This document shows positions 1 through 7,987 of a stretch of DNA of 45,700 nt, piece after piece. Source of the DNA: Planctomycetaceae bacterium (GTDB lineage: Bacteria > Planctomycetota > Planctomycetia > Pirellulales > Pirellulaceae). Made by a program: the position numbers and the translations under genes. Below the pieces are notes generated by a model. That model did not search any database and was not told where the DNA came from. It saw nothing but the letters and a program-made list of their open reading frames with translations. Numbering within the stretch: the first letter of the stretch is position 1; the number at the start of each line of letters is the position of its first letter. The stretch lies in contig JAJTFC010000030.1 in NCBI GenBank assembly GCA_021298315.1, positions 1 to 45,700 on the forward strand. The letters are read 5' to 3'.

Positions 1-5
1 AGGTC

Positions 6-252
6 ACGTAGGGTACGTGCAGCGGTCGGGGTCGACATCCGAACAACCCCAATCGCATTGACCGCATCCATAAACCAACCGCGTCGACCGTTAAACCGAC
101 CGCGGAACGTACCTTAGCCTTGTCAACGTGGTCCATCGCTCCCTGGTACGTTGCGCGGTCCTCTTCCTCGTGGTGGTTCGCGAAATCATGGTTAGGGAAA
201 CGAGATCACGGTCCAGGCAATGATTACCTGGACCGCTTCACGTACCCTACGT
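6..252. repeat. Long imperfect inverted repeat (about 250 bp) with nested hairpins
   Basis: Bases 6-27 and 231-252 are inverted copies matching at 21 of 22 positions, centred on a GGGTACGTG-type motif. Inside, 98-113 and 145-160 form a second inverted pair with one mismatch, and 210-217/227-234 form a perfect 8-bp hairpin with a 9-nt loop. No coding sequence is apparent. The block starts 33 bp beyond the stop codon of the SUMF1-like gene at 285-1314. It could be a REP- or MITE-like element, a transcription stop or a recombination site. No transposase is adjacent and the left edge lies at the window boundary, so its extent is uncertain. Confidence 0.75.
210..234. repeat. Perfect 8-bp hairpin inside the repeat block
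   Basis: GGTCCAGG at 210-217 and CCTGGACC at 227-234 are exact inverted copies around a 9-nt loop. There is no T-tract on either side, so an intrinsic terminator is unlikely. It forms one arm tip of the larger structured block. Confidence 0.7.
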
Positions 253-284
253 ACCCAAGATCGATAATCTAAAAGGAAAAAGGG

Positions 285-1314
285 TTACTTCTTCATCCGC
301 CTCTTAGCCATCAGCCCCCCGATACCAAAAAGCGTCCCTATCACCATCATGCTTGGCTCAGGCACTGCCGGTGGGGCGGATGAAGACAGACTTGCGACGC
401 GAAAACCTATGTTGGTCGACGCGGTAGCACTGGAAACGTCGCCGCGAAACGACGACGACAGGAAAGGGGCGCCGATGGCCCAGGTGCCGCCACGGACCCC
501 CCGATTAGAATCCTGAGTACCAGAAACGACATTGTTCAGCAAATCGCGTGAACTTTCCTCCCATTCACGGACGTTCCCACCTAGGCCCATCACGCCGTAC
601 GGGCTAAGGCCCCCTGCTTGGTCCACATCCGCTGGGCCAAATTGATTGTAAACTGCCGTACCTGAGACCGTCCCACTTGCAACTGCTGTCGGAGCCGTGT
701 TACTGCCGTTGGGGAAGTCGTAGTAGGTGCTGTTAGTGGGGTTGTAATACGCCGCCCTGTACCACTCGTTGTAAGCTGGGCAACACATACGTTGCTCGCT
801 TGCTGCGGTAGGGATTGGTTGCATCGTAATCGAGCGTGTCAGCGGCAGTCCACAGAGCGATGTCGTCGTTGACGCCGCTGGTGGTGAATTTGTAAGCGGC
901 ATGCCCACCCGTGCTCGTATTGAGCCAGTTGACGAACCGGGCCGCTTCGTTCCAAGAAACACTTGTCGCGGGCTTCGCTGTGCCACGCGTGTCCTTGGTG
1001 ATCGCCAAGCTGTTGGCCGTGCCAAAGTTCGCGTTGTACTTGTCGATCATGTCCTCGCTGACTTCGAACTTACCGATCCCATAGGTGTATCCAACGGCAC
1101 CCGCAGGATTTGGCGCACCGGTGGTATCGGCGGCATTATTTGGATTGCCGATCGTGACAAACTCCATGCTGAACTGGTTAGCACCAGAGCAGAATGACAC
1201 GACTGCCGCCTGGCTTGTTGCGGCCATACCGGCAACCGCAGCCAAGGCTCCCGCTGCAACACTCAAAAGACTCAAGCGCGTCGAACGCCCATGAAATAAA
1301 TGAAAGCATCTCAT
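285..1314 (-). pseudogene. SUMF1-like (formylglycine-generating-enzyme fold) PEP-CTERM protein, frameshifted
   Basis: The reading frame is split. From the ATG at 1314 it runs through a signal peptide (hydrophobic stretch ending ATSQAAV), a conserved GKFEVSEDM segment and WNEAARFVNWLN, then leaves frame at YVLP. The other frame resumes at AYNEWYRAAYY and ends with GLGGNVREWEESS, NIGFRV and a C-terminal VPEPS...GLMAKRRMKK PEP-CTERM sorting signal. Comparison with the intact paralogue at 35687-36697 (which has LPNHNEWYKAAYY) places one extra base near 777; removing it restores the protein. The ATG at 1314 is preferred to 1389 because the signal peptide follows it and a GGAG lies just upstream. 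The product would be exported and anchored through an exosortase-type pathway. It is either a true pseudogene or a sequencing error; enzyme activity of this SUMF1-like group is unknown. Confidence 0.8.
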
Positions 1315-1501
1315 CGAAAGATCGCTCCAAAGAAAGAAATCACTAAAAAGCAATCCTTGCAGATAAGTATTCCCTCCTTGTATCGGCATTTGCTTTTAAT
1401 CCCCCCCCTGCACGGACAATACCTGGAAATCGGCAAAAACGGAATAATTGTCAAAATAGTTAGGCTTTTTCTTTTTCGGAATCTCAGCAGCGAAAGGCAT
1501 G

Positions 1502-1873
1502 TCAAAGCCCGTAATCAAACGCCACAGAGGCGGCGGGATTCATCACACGCATTGTTCGATTCCTACCCTCTAGTGCCAGAACCTCCATGTCGGCAAGCAA
1601 CTCAAGCCTTTCGGTTGCAGCCGTTGAGCCTCCTGCAGAGCATTCATCGATCACAACCTGAGAGATGACGATTCGGTATTTGTCTCGACACGCCCACCAG
1701 GCTCCCAATGAACAACCAGCGACAGCCAGTTCGTCGGCAGTGGCCGTCTTATTGTCTGCGTGGAAGTGCAGGCGAAGCATCTGAACTAAGTTGTCGGACA
1801 AATCGCCGACACGCCGAAGCGCATCGACGTATCGTTCGGGCGTCGGAGGATTCGGTTGGTCAGAAGTGGACAT
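1502..1873 (-). CDS. Small protein with a PIN/VapC-like fragment, possible gene remnant
   Basis: The 123-residue frame looks like a join of two pieces. Residues about 13-50 (PERYVDALRRV...LRLHFHADNKTATADELA) resemble a small helical, probably DNA-binding domain that I associate with planctomycete and other hypothetical proteins. Residues about 58-95 (WWACRDKYRIVISQVVIDECSAG...AATERLELLADM) resemble the interior of PIN-domain VapC-type toxins, where an ISQ-VIDE segment is typical. The first PIN strand with its catalytic Asp and the C-terminal PIN half are absent, so nuclease activity is unlikely. No antitoxin partner is visible. I read it as a decayed toxin-antitoxin remnant or a chance fusion; the assignment is tentative. 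Confidence 0.45.
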   Translation of the reverse strand: MSTSDQPNPPTPERYVDALRRVGDLSDNLVQMLRLHFHADNKTATADELAVAGCSLGAWWACRDKYRIVISQVVIDECSAGGSTAATERLELLADMEVLALEGRNRTMRVMNPAASVAFDYGL

Positions 1874-1958
1874 GGATTCTTACGGCGGAACGGCTGCGGT
1901 AAGTGGGCCGCCGCCAAAAAACTATGACTATAAGTCCCGCGTCATTGGCGGCTCCGGT

Positions 1959-2741
1959 TCACCGCTTGGTTTTCCCGCTTTTTTGCCAGCTCACATCGAG
2001 GTGAAAGTTGTTGAAGTCGGGATCATCCAAATTGCCGCCATGCCGAATGATGCCACCGGATGGTAACGAAGCCATCGTGATTTGCTGGCCATCTTGGACG
2101 ACATGTCCGAACGCTTGATGTTCGATCAAGCGATTGCAAAGGTCAACGACCCCGTCTTCGAGGTCGGATGCGACATTGTGAACGCTAATATCAGGCCGGC
2201 CGAACTTCCGCATTCCCCGAGTGTGGAACCATTTCAATGAAGGATCATTTTCTTCAGACACGAGGATCACCGTGTGATGGCGTGGAACCGGAGCAGCAGG
2301 TTCAAATATCTTTTCCTTCCAATCTGACGGTTTCCAAAAGCAAAACATGAACGGATCGTAGACGGCGCATCCTCCGTGATCGATCAAATAAGTGATCAGG
2401 CCCACGGTGTCGCGTAGGTAATTGAGCGTCGAAGAATCGGTCGGTGTGCCACGCAAGATCATGCAATGTTCACATCGTCCGACGGTTGCAGCGAGATCGG
2501 GATCATTCGCCACAAACTCGTCCCAGATGTAACCGTTTCGGAAGCTGCCGGGGACGTCAGGGTGCGTACTCGGGCCGTAGGACATGACGTCGATGCCATC
2601 GGGGGCGTTGTTAGAGCGGTACCTGCTGCGCGACAATGGAGCCGATGCGTTGATGTCGCCGTAAACTACATAGAACAGCATCGGGTCGCCGCCGCCGGCC
2701 ACGTAGTGCTTTCGTTCCCAAGTTTGGAACTCAGATGTCAT
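1959..2741 (-). CDS. Uncharacterised 260-residue protein
   Basis: I do not recognise a named family. The protein has no signal peptide or membrane segment and is rich in His, Asp and Trp. A segment at about residues 168-183 (KWFHTRGMRKFGRPDISVHN) looks conserved and reminds me of hypothetical proteins with a HTRGMRKFGRPD core. Cys residues occur in a CEHC pair at about 90. No good ribosome binding site precedes the ATG at 2741, but no better start exists. It lies alone between the PIN-like remnant and the MFS gene, in a stretch that looks accessory. A cytoplasmic role is inferred from the absence of export signals only. Confidence 0.6.
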   Translation of the reverse strand: MTSEFQTWERKHYVAGGGDPMLFYVVYGDINASAPLSRSRYRSNNAPDGIDVMSYGPSTHPDVPGSFRNGYIWDEFVANDPDLAATVGRCEHCMILRGTPTDSSTLNYLRDTVGLITYLIDHGGCAVYDPFMFCFWKPSDWKEKIFEPAAPVPRHHTVILVSEENDPSLKWFHTRGMRKFGRPDISVHNVASDLEDGVVDLCNRLIEHQAFGHVVQDGQQITMASLPSGGIIRHGGNLDDPDFNNFHLDVSWQKSGKTKR

Positions 2742-2922
2742 GTAGTAATCTCAGTGGAGGTAGCTCTGATTTCAGCAACAACTGGATCGGTCATTTCAAT
2801 TCTCCAATAAATCAAATGGTGTACAGGTCAATGTTGGTTCAATGCCTCGGTCTCGACACGCCCGCTCGATCCTTGGACGGCACACCTAGTGCATTCGATC
2901 CGTGCTGGTCAACGATCCTGAT

Positions 2923-4188
2923 TTAAAACTTATCGGGGATCCACCAAGCTGCCAGCAAACCTAGTCCATAAAGCAGCGCACAGGCGGCGCCGATTTTTGG
3001 GTAACTGTTGCCGAAGACCGGCAATAAGCTTCCTGCTGCAAACACACCAAGAGCCGTGGCGAATCTGCCGACATTATAAGCAAGCCCGCACCCAGAAGCT
3101 CGCACATGAGTAGGAAAAAGCGCAGGGAGAAAAACGGCAAGCCAACCGAAGAAAAGGGTCGAAACAAGCCCCTGAACGAAGACCGTAGGATGGAATCCTG
3201 CCTGCAATGGCTGGGTCATCAAAAACATCCCCAGTGTGGTAACCACCGAGCCTGCGCTGATGAGAAAGTAACTGCGGCGAGGTCCTAGCTGGGTAGCAAC
3301 ATGGGCCCCTAAAAAACTTCCTATCGTCGCACCCAAAGCCCACCAACCTTGGGTCACCGATTTGTAGCTCGCATCAGAGGCAGAGGCCATCGAATCGGCC
3401 CAAGGAATCATCCACTTACTGGCCGACCAAGCAGAGACCAATGGGATCGAAGATAGGAGCATGGCAAGCAACGTTGTCGGCCAAAGAGTTTTCGAAAACA
3501 GAGAGCCCCTTTGCCAATCGTTGTCGAGCGATGCATTTTGGGCGAGACCCTTGGGCTGTGCTTGTTGATCTAACCATGTGGGAGATTCGGGCAATAACAT
3601 CAGAACGAAGATTCCTAGCAGGGCTGGTACTCCTGCTAGGAAGAATAACCAACGCCAAGATTCGGGCGTAATCGGATAGTTGCGTGTGATTTGAGAAATC
3701 AGCAGGATCCCCGCATTGAGTCCGGCGCTCATGACCCCTGCAACCCAGGCTCGCGATGCTCTTGGCCAACATTCAGCGACCAGTGCCATGCCGTTGGGCC
3801 ACATTCCACCTACCCCCAGACCCACCAAAAATCTCAGTAGTAGCATTTGAGTTTGATTTTGTACCCACGCTCCCAACAATGCGAAGATCGAGTAGAAAAG
3901 GATGCTGATCCCCATCGCCTTGGTTCGCCCAATGCGATCGCCAAGCTTACCAAGTGTTATTCCACCAATCGCTGCACCGAGCATCAGCGATGCGGTAAAC
4001 CATGCGAACCATTCTTGACCCAGTGGCTTGGTGTATTGATCCTGCAGAAGGCTTTGCGATACAGAGAGCGATGCGACGGGCATGAGCCCTAATTCAATTC
4101 CGTCAAATAGCAGTCCGAGGCTGGCTGCTCCAAGCACGATCCATCGCGAGGTTGGGGTCAACGTCATTGGTGCGGTGGGATCGTTCAC
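2923..4188 (-). CDS. Major facilitator superfamily transporter
   Basis: The 421-residue protein has about 12 hydrophobic segments. The MFS motif A is seen between the second and third segments as GKLGDRIGRTKAM, and PESPTWL after segment six is the counterpart of the PESPRWL motif of sugar/organic-acid H+ symporters. Inner-membrane secondary transport of a small organic solute is therefore likely; the substrate cannot be read. Its ATG overlaps the TGA of the upstream oxidoreductase gene by four bases (ATGA), indicating translational coupling, so the transported compound may be related to the substrate of that dehydrogenase (inference). Confidence 0.9.
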   Translation of the reverse strand: MNDPTAPMTLTPTSRWIVLGAASLGLLFDGIELGLMPVASLSVSQSLLQDQYTKPLGQEWFAWFTASLMLGAAIGGITLGKLGDRIGRTKAMGISILFYSIFALLGAWVQNQTQMLLLRFLVGLGVGGMWPNGMALVAECWPRASRAWVAGVMSAGLNAGILLISQITRNYPITPESWRWLFFLAGVPALLGIFVLMLLPESPTWLDQQAQPKGLAQNASLDNDWQRGSLFSKTLWPTTLLAMLLSSIPLVSAWSASKWMIPWADSMASASDASYKSVTQGWWALGATIGSFLGAHVATQLGPRRSYFLISAGSVVTTLGMFLMTQPLQAGFHPTVFVQGLVSTLFFGWLAVFLPALFPTHVRASGCGLAYNVGRFATALGVFAAGSLLPVFGNSYPKIGAACALLYGLGLLAAWWIPDKF

Positions 4189-5072
4189 GGTTGACTCTTT
4201 GGTCGAAGGGCTTCGAAGACAGCACTGTTGTCGAGTTCCCCTAGGCCATGCGACTCGGCAAGTTCAAGAAGTTTCTCGTGGGCTTGGCTCAGAGGCAAAC
4301 TCAGCTTGGACTCGCTGGCGGTTTGCAAAATCAAGCGAACATCTTTGAGGTGCTGAGACAGCCTGGCCTGAAGGCTATAATCACCTGCAACCATCTTGGG
4401 CCCTTTGGAATCCATCTGCTTGGAATACGCGCCGCTGCCTTGAAGCACCTTCAAGGCACTGTCAAGATCGATTTCGAGGGACTCTGCAAACGCAAGTCCT
4501 TCGGCGAGTGCTGCGCGGTTGAGGCCCAGGACTAGGTTGCTGACGAGTTTCATCTTTGCGGCATTTCCCGAGGATCCAACGTAGAAGGTGTCTTTTCCCA
4601 GTAGCTGCCATAGATCATTGCAAGCCTCGAAGGCACTGCGATCTCCTGCGGCGATTACCGTCGCAAGACCTTGGCGAGTCTGCTGACTCGATCCAGAGAT
4701 CGGTGCTTCAAGGTAGATGCTCCCGTGGGCTGCAAGCATCGATGCAAACCGGACGCTCGCTTGGGGATCTCCGGTGGTCGTATCGATGATGATACGCGAG
4801 TTCGATAGTTGTCTTTTCCAGCCAGCCAGAACCTCTTCGACGACATCGCTCGAGTACAAGCTGATGATAACGCGTTGGCATTCGACCAATGGGCACTGCG
4901 ACCACTTGGCACCCTTGGCGATCAACCCTTGGGCTTTCTCTTTGGTTCGATTCCAGACTAGAACCTCATAGCCGGCTTGTAAAAAACGCTCGGTGATTGC
5001 CGTTCCCATGAGGCCTAAGCCAACGATGCCAATACGATTGTCAGAAGGGGGCAAGGGCGAATCGATGGACAT
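4185..5072 (-). CDS. NAD(P)-dependent beta-hydroxyacid dehydrogenase (3-hydroxyisobutyrate dehydrogenase family)
   Basis: The 295-residue protein starts with a Rossmann fold carrying GLGLMG at residues 18-23, followed by VWNRTKEKA, which suggests NADP(H) preference because of the Arg/Thr/Lys after the second strand. The family substrate-binding stretch EAPISGSSQQTRQG and the catalytic-Lys segment GNAAKMKLVSN are both present, and the all-helical C-terminal domain is complete. Family members oxidise 3-hydroxyisobutyrate, tartronate semialdehyde or succinic semialdehyde-type substrates; which one is used here is not visible. It forms a two-gene unit with the overlapping MFS transporter downstream. 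Confidence 0.9.
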   Translation of the reverse strand: MSIDSPLPPSDNRIGIVGLGLMGTAITERFLQAGYEVLVWNRTKEKAQGLIAKGAKWSQCPLVECQRVIISLYSSDVVEEVLAGWKRQLSNSRIIIDTTTGDPQASVRFASMLAAHGSIYLEAPISGSSQQTRQGLATVIAAGDRSAFEACNDLWQLLGKDTFYVGSSGNAAKMKLVSNLVLGLNRAALAEGLAFAESLEIDLDSALKVLQGSGAYSKQMDSKGPKMVAGDYSLQARLSQHLKDVRLILQTASESKLSLPLSQAHEKLLELAESHGLGELDNSAVFEALRPKSQP

Positions 5073-5222
5073 GGATTAGATGAGGGAGTGCTAGTTTTGT
5101 GAGGATCTAAGCCGAAGGAAAAGCTTTAGGCGTTATGAAATCGATTATACTACGACGGACGACAGGATTTTGATCACCGACGAAGTTTTAAAGAACACCA
5201 ACAGGGATTATTTGGGTGGGGT

Positions 5223-5936
5223 ATGGAATTCTTATCTGCACATTGGAAGCATCTATTGTTGGCCAATTATGTCGTCGATCCGGGTTTGCTAGAGCCGCTG
5301 GTACCGGCCAAAACCAAGTTGGATTTTTTTCGCGGCGATTGCTATGTGTCTTTGGTCGCGTTTCTTTTTGACCACACACGGATACTTGGAATACCAGTTC
5401 CATTTCATCGTAGATTCGAAGAAGTGAATCTTCGCTTCTACGTGGTGCCCGATCGGGATCGGAGTCTAAGGGCAGTGACCTTCATCCGAGAGATTGTTCC
5501 CAAGAGTGCGATACCGCTTATCGCTAACAATCTATTTAACGAGAACTATGTTGCCACTCCTATGAGCCATCGGTTTGAACCACAACAGGAGAATGAAAAC
5601 GGAGTCAAGCAAGCCGATTACCGCTGGGGAAAGAATTTGGAGCATCGCATCGTAGCCAACATCGATCGAGCTTTGGAACTGCCGCCACCAGGATCGTTGG
5701 GAGAGTTTATCACCGAGCATTACTGGGGGTATGCCAAAGGCCCCAAAAGGACACTTGAGTATCGGGTCAAGCACCCGCAGTGGATCAGTTGCTTGGTCGA
5801 TGACTATCAGATCGATGTCGATTTTGCGGAGGTATACGGAAAGAAGTTTGGGTTTCTTAGAGATCTCAAGCCTGCGAATTTTCTCTACGCCCTTGGGTCA
5901 CCCGTAACGGTCTCCTTTCCAGGCACCTTGGTATAA
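5223..5936 (+). CDS. DUF2071 / YqjF-family protein
   Basis: The 237-residue protein matches the YqjF-like family: an N-terminal HWKHLLLANYVVDPGLLEPLVP segment, then a GDCYVSLVAFLF strand, a RRFEEVNLRFYV strand and a C-terminal GSPVTVSFPG. The fold resembles acetoacetate decarboxylase-type beta cones, but the function is not established. There is no signal peptide. The ATG at 5223 follows a GGGTGGGG stretch that could act as ribosome binding site. It stands alone, divergent from the oxidoreductase/MFS pair, with about 150 bp of intergenic DNA upstream in which I see no clear promoter. Confidence 0.85.
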   Translation: MEFLSAHWKHLLLANYVVDPGLLEPLVPAKTKLDFFRGDCYVSLVAFLFDHTRILGIPVPFHRRFEEVNLRFYVVPDRDRSLRAVTFIREIVPKSAIPLIANNLFNENYVATPMSHRFEPQQENENGVKQADYRWGKNLEHRIVANIDRALELPPPGSLGEFITEHYWGYAKGPKRTLEYRVKHPQWISCLVDDYQIDVDFAEVYGKKFGFLRDLKPANFLYALGSPVTVSFPGTLV

Positions 5937-6035
5937 TGCCTCCATTCACCGCTAGTCAAAAAACACTAGGCTAACCTACCTTGAGAGTGTGAACCCGTTT
6001 GGACATCGAATCCTTTAGCACAAGAAAGACATGCC

Positions 6036-6770
6036 ATGCCGATGCACGACTGGTCTCGCGTGACACCTGGGATTTATCACAATTTTCATTATCGGTGGAT
6101 CGCCGCGATGATCGACCGTCTCAATGCCGGATTGCTACCCAAGGGGCTCATTGCCATGGCCGAGCAGGTCATTGGTGGTCCCGAACCGGATGTTGTCGCG
6201 TTGCAGCAAAATAACCCAGGTTCCTCCTTGGAATCGACCACCGGAGGGATGGCGACCCTCGCCCAAGCGCCTCCTCAACCTAAGACGCAATTTGTCATTC
6301 CCGCCGACGCTGAGCGTTATGCAGCAAAAGCGAATCGTATTGTGGTGCGACATCCAGTGGGAAGAGTCGTTGCGATTGTCGAGGTTGTTTCACCTGGGAA
6401 CAAAGATACTCGTCATGCACTGCGATCTTTCGTCGAGAAAACGGTTGATTTGCTTTACGACAACGTCAATTTGTTGATCATCGATCCATTCCCACCGAAT
6501 CCTCGAAACCCTCAAGGCATTCACAAAGCGATCTGGGATGAGATTTGTGAAGACGCATTTGTTTTGCCCGCAGACCGTCCATTAACGCTGGCCGCGTATC
6601 AGGCTGCTCCGATCAAGACAGCCTATGTGGAACCGTTTGCGGTAGGACAAACGATACCAGACATGCCTCTTTTTCTACAAAACAGCTTCTATATCAATGT
6701 CCCATTGGAAGCGACTTATATGGACACATGGTCGGTGCTCCCACAGACCCTCCGCGATTTGGTTCTCTAA
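6036..6770 (+). CDS. DUF4058 family protein
   Basis: The 244-residue protein begins MPMHDWSRVTPGIYHNFHYRWI, the usual opening of this group in planctomycetes and cyanobacteria. A central VVAIVEVVSPGNK segment is the best conserved part of the family and resembles a nuclease-like core (E-V-x-S-P-x-N-K), although activity is not established. No signal peptide is seen. It is a single gene with 99 bp upstream and 136 bp downstream. The start at 6036 is chosen because it gives the canonical MHDW opening. Confidence 0.85.
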   Translation: MPMHDWSRVTPGIYHNFHYRWIAAMIDRLNAGLLPKGLIAMAEQVIGGPEPDVVALQQNNPGSSLESTTGGMATLAQAPPQPKTQFVIPADAERYAAKANRIVVRHPVGRVVAIVEVVSPGNKDTRHALRSFVEKTVDLLYDNVNLLIIDPFPPNPRNPQGIHKAIWDEICEDAFVLPADRPLTLAAYQAAPIKTAYVEPFAVGQTIPDMPLFLQNSFYINVPLEATYMDTWSVLPQTLRDLVL

Positions 6771-6906
6771 CGTTTCTACATCAGTGGCTCGCGCGAAGTC
6801 TCTCGCTTCGAAAACCAAGAGAAAAGGGACTTGGCTTGCTGGAGGATATGCATTAACCTCAAAGGATTGTCATCTATTCCATTCCCCTAAAGTTATCAAA
6901 GATTCG

Positions 6907-7368
6907 ATGATGAACCGACCAAAGATGCTCCGTCGAGGATTCCTGTCAGCCACCCTTGTTGCGTTGGCATTTTCAAATCCATCCAACTTGTCCCGGGCCG
7001 ACGACAGGGATCTAGAACCCAAAGAGCACACGAAGGATTCTTTGAGCACCGTCAAGCAAATGATTGCTGACAAGAAAGCCGTTCTCGTGGATGTGCGTGA
7101 CTTGGTCGAATGGAACGCTGGGCATATCCAAGGTGCCTCGCTTTTGCCTTGGCGCGAACTGCAGGACAAGCTTACCGAGGCTCAGGTCAAGGAGAAGGTT
7201 CCGAAGGACAAAATTGTCTACACCCATTGTGCCGTCGGATACCGATCTCTTCGAGCTGCCAAGATACTTAAGAAGTACGGTTACGATGTACGTGCACTCA
7301 AGCCTGGCTACGATGAACTGGTAAAAGCTGGATTCGCCAGCGAAAAGAAAAACGCTCCAGAGAAGTAA
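6907..7368 (+). CDS. Exported rhodanese-like protein
   Basis: The 153-residue protein has an N-terminal export signal (MLRRGFLSATLVALAF), which carries a twin-arginine-like RRGFL and ends near NLSRADD. A single rhodanese domain follows: VLVDVRDLVEWNAGHIQGASLLPW (CH2A-like motif) and the active loop CAVGYR with the catalytic Cys in YTHCAVGYRS. A role in periplasmic sulfur or redox handling is inferred. The ATG at 6907 is chosen over a longer upstream reading frame that overlaps the DUF4058 gene, because the signal peptide starts there; ATG at 6910 is equally possible. It converges with the NfeD-like gene, with 4 bp between stops. Confidence 0.88.
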   Translation: MMNRPKMLRRGFLSATLVALAFSNPSNLSRADDRDLEPKEHTKDSLSTVKQMIADKKAVLVDVRDLVEWNAGHIQGASLLPWRELQDKLTEAQVKEKVPKDKIVYTHCAVGYRSLRAAKILKKYGYDVRALKPGYDELVKAGFASEKKNAPEK

Positions 7369-7372
7369 CCTG

Positions 7373-7948
7373 TCACTGCAACGAGTCTAAGCCCAGCTCA
7401 TCGCTTGGCCTATCGAGCGATGAGCCTTGGGACATCGGTTCGTTGGAACCGAGTTTGTTTCTCCAAGGAATCACCACTAATCGTCCCACATCGAGTTTGG
7501 TTACTCGCACCGAGGTGCCGGGCTCGATTGGTCCCGCTTCGCTGACGGCCTCGAACTCTCGCTGATCGATCAGCACCGTGCCGTGAGGAAGAAACTCGGT
7601 TTGCGCTAGGCCGATTTTTCCGACTAAGGCTTTTGGATCATCGGATTCCGATGCGTCAGACCACACGAACTCTTTGGCTTTATCTGGTTTTGCAATCAGC
7701 ATCTTGCCAATGGGCGTTTTTGGCCACAAATAGAGCAACGCGATGAGCATCACAGGGATCATCCCTAAAGCGGCCAGGAGCATCCACCATCCGCTCGTTG
7801 GTGAATGCCGAAACGCAAAGTAGATGGCAGTTATTCCGAGGATCGAGGTGACCGCGATCAGGACACCTCCAGTCGGGATCATCAAGTCGATCGCAAATAC
7901 CACAAGCGCCGCTAGGAAAAACAGCATTGCGATACCAAGGAATGTCAT
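7373..7948 (-). CDS. NfeD-like membrane protein
   Basis: The 191-residue protein has three hydrophobic segments at about residues 3-20, 25-45 and 55-75, then a soluble C-terminal region that fits the NfeD OB-fold domain: LVGKIGLAQTEFLPHGTVLIDQREFEAVSEAGPIEPGTSVRVTKLDVGRLVV. NfeD proteins normally work with a flotillin or a ClpP-class membrane protease; neither partner is adjacent here. It is a short stand-alone member. The start at 7948 precedes the first membrane segment directly. Confidence 0.88.
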   Translation of the reverse strand: MTFLGIAMLFFLAALVVFAIDLMIPTGGVLIAVTSILGITAIYFAFRHSPTSGWWMLLAALGMIPVMLIALLYLWPKTPIGKMLIAKPDKAKEFVWSDASESDDPKALVGKIGLAQTEFLPHGTVLIDQREFEAVSEAGPIEPGTSVRVTKLDVGRLVVIPWRNKLGSNEPMSQGSSLDRPSDELGLDSLQ

Positions 7949-7987
7949 CGATCACTCCAGCAATCAAAAACTACTGCCCGTTTAAAA

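Noticed and set aside
1..284. Integron attC-like site
   Set aside because: The nested inverted repeats look superficially similar, but no integrase gene, no cassette array and no repeated attC cores are visible.
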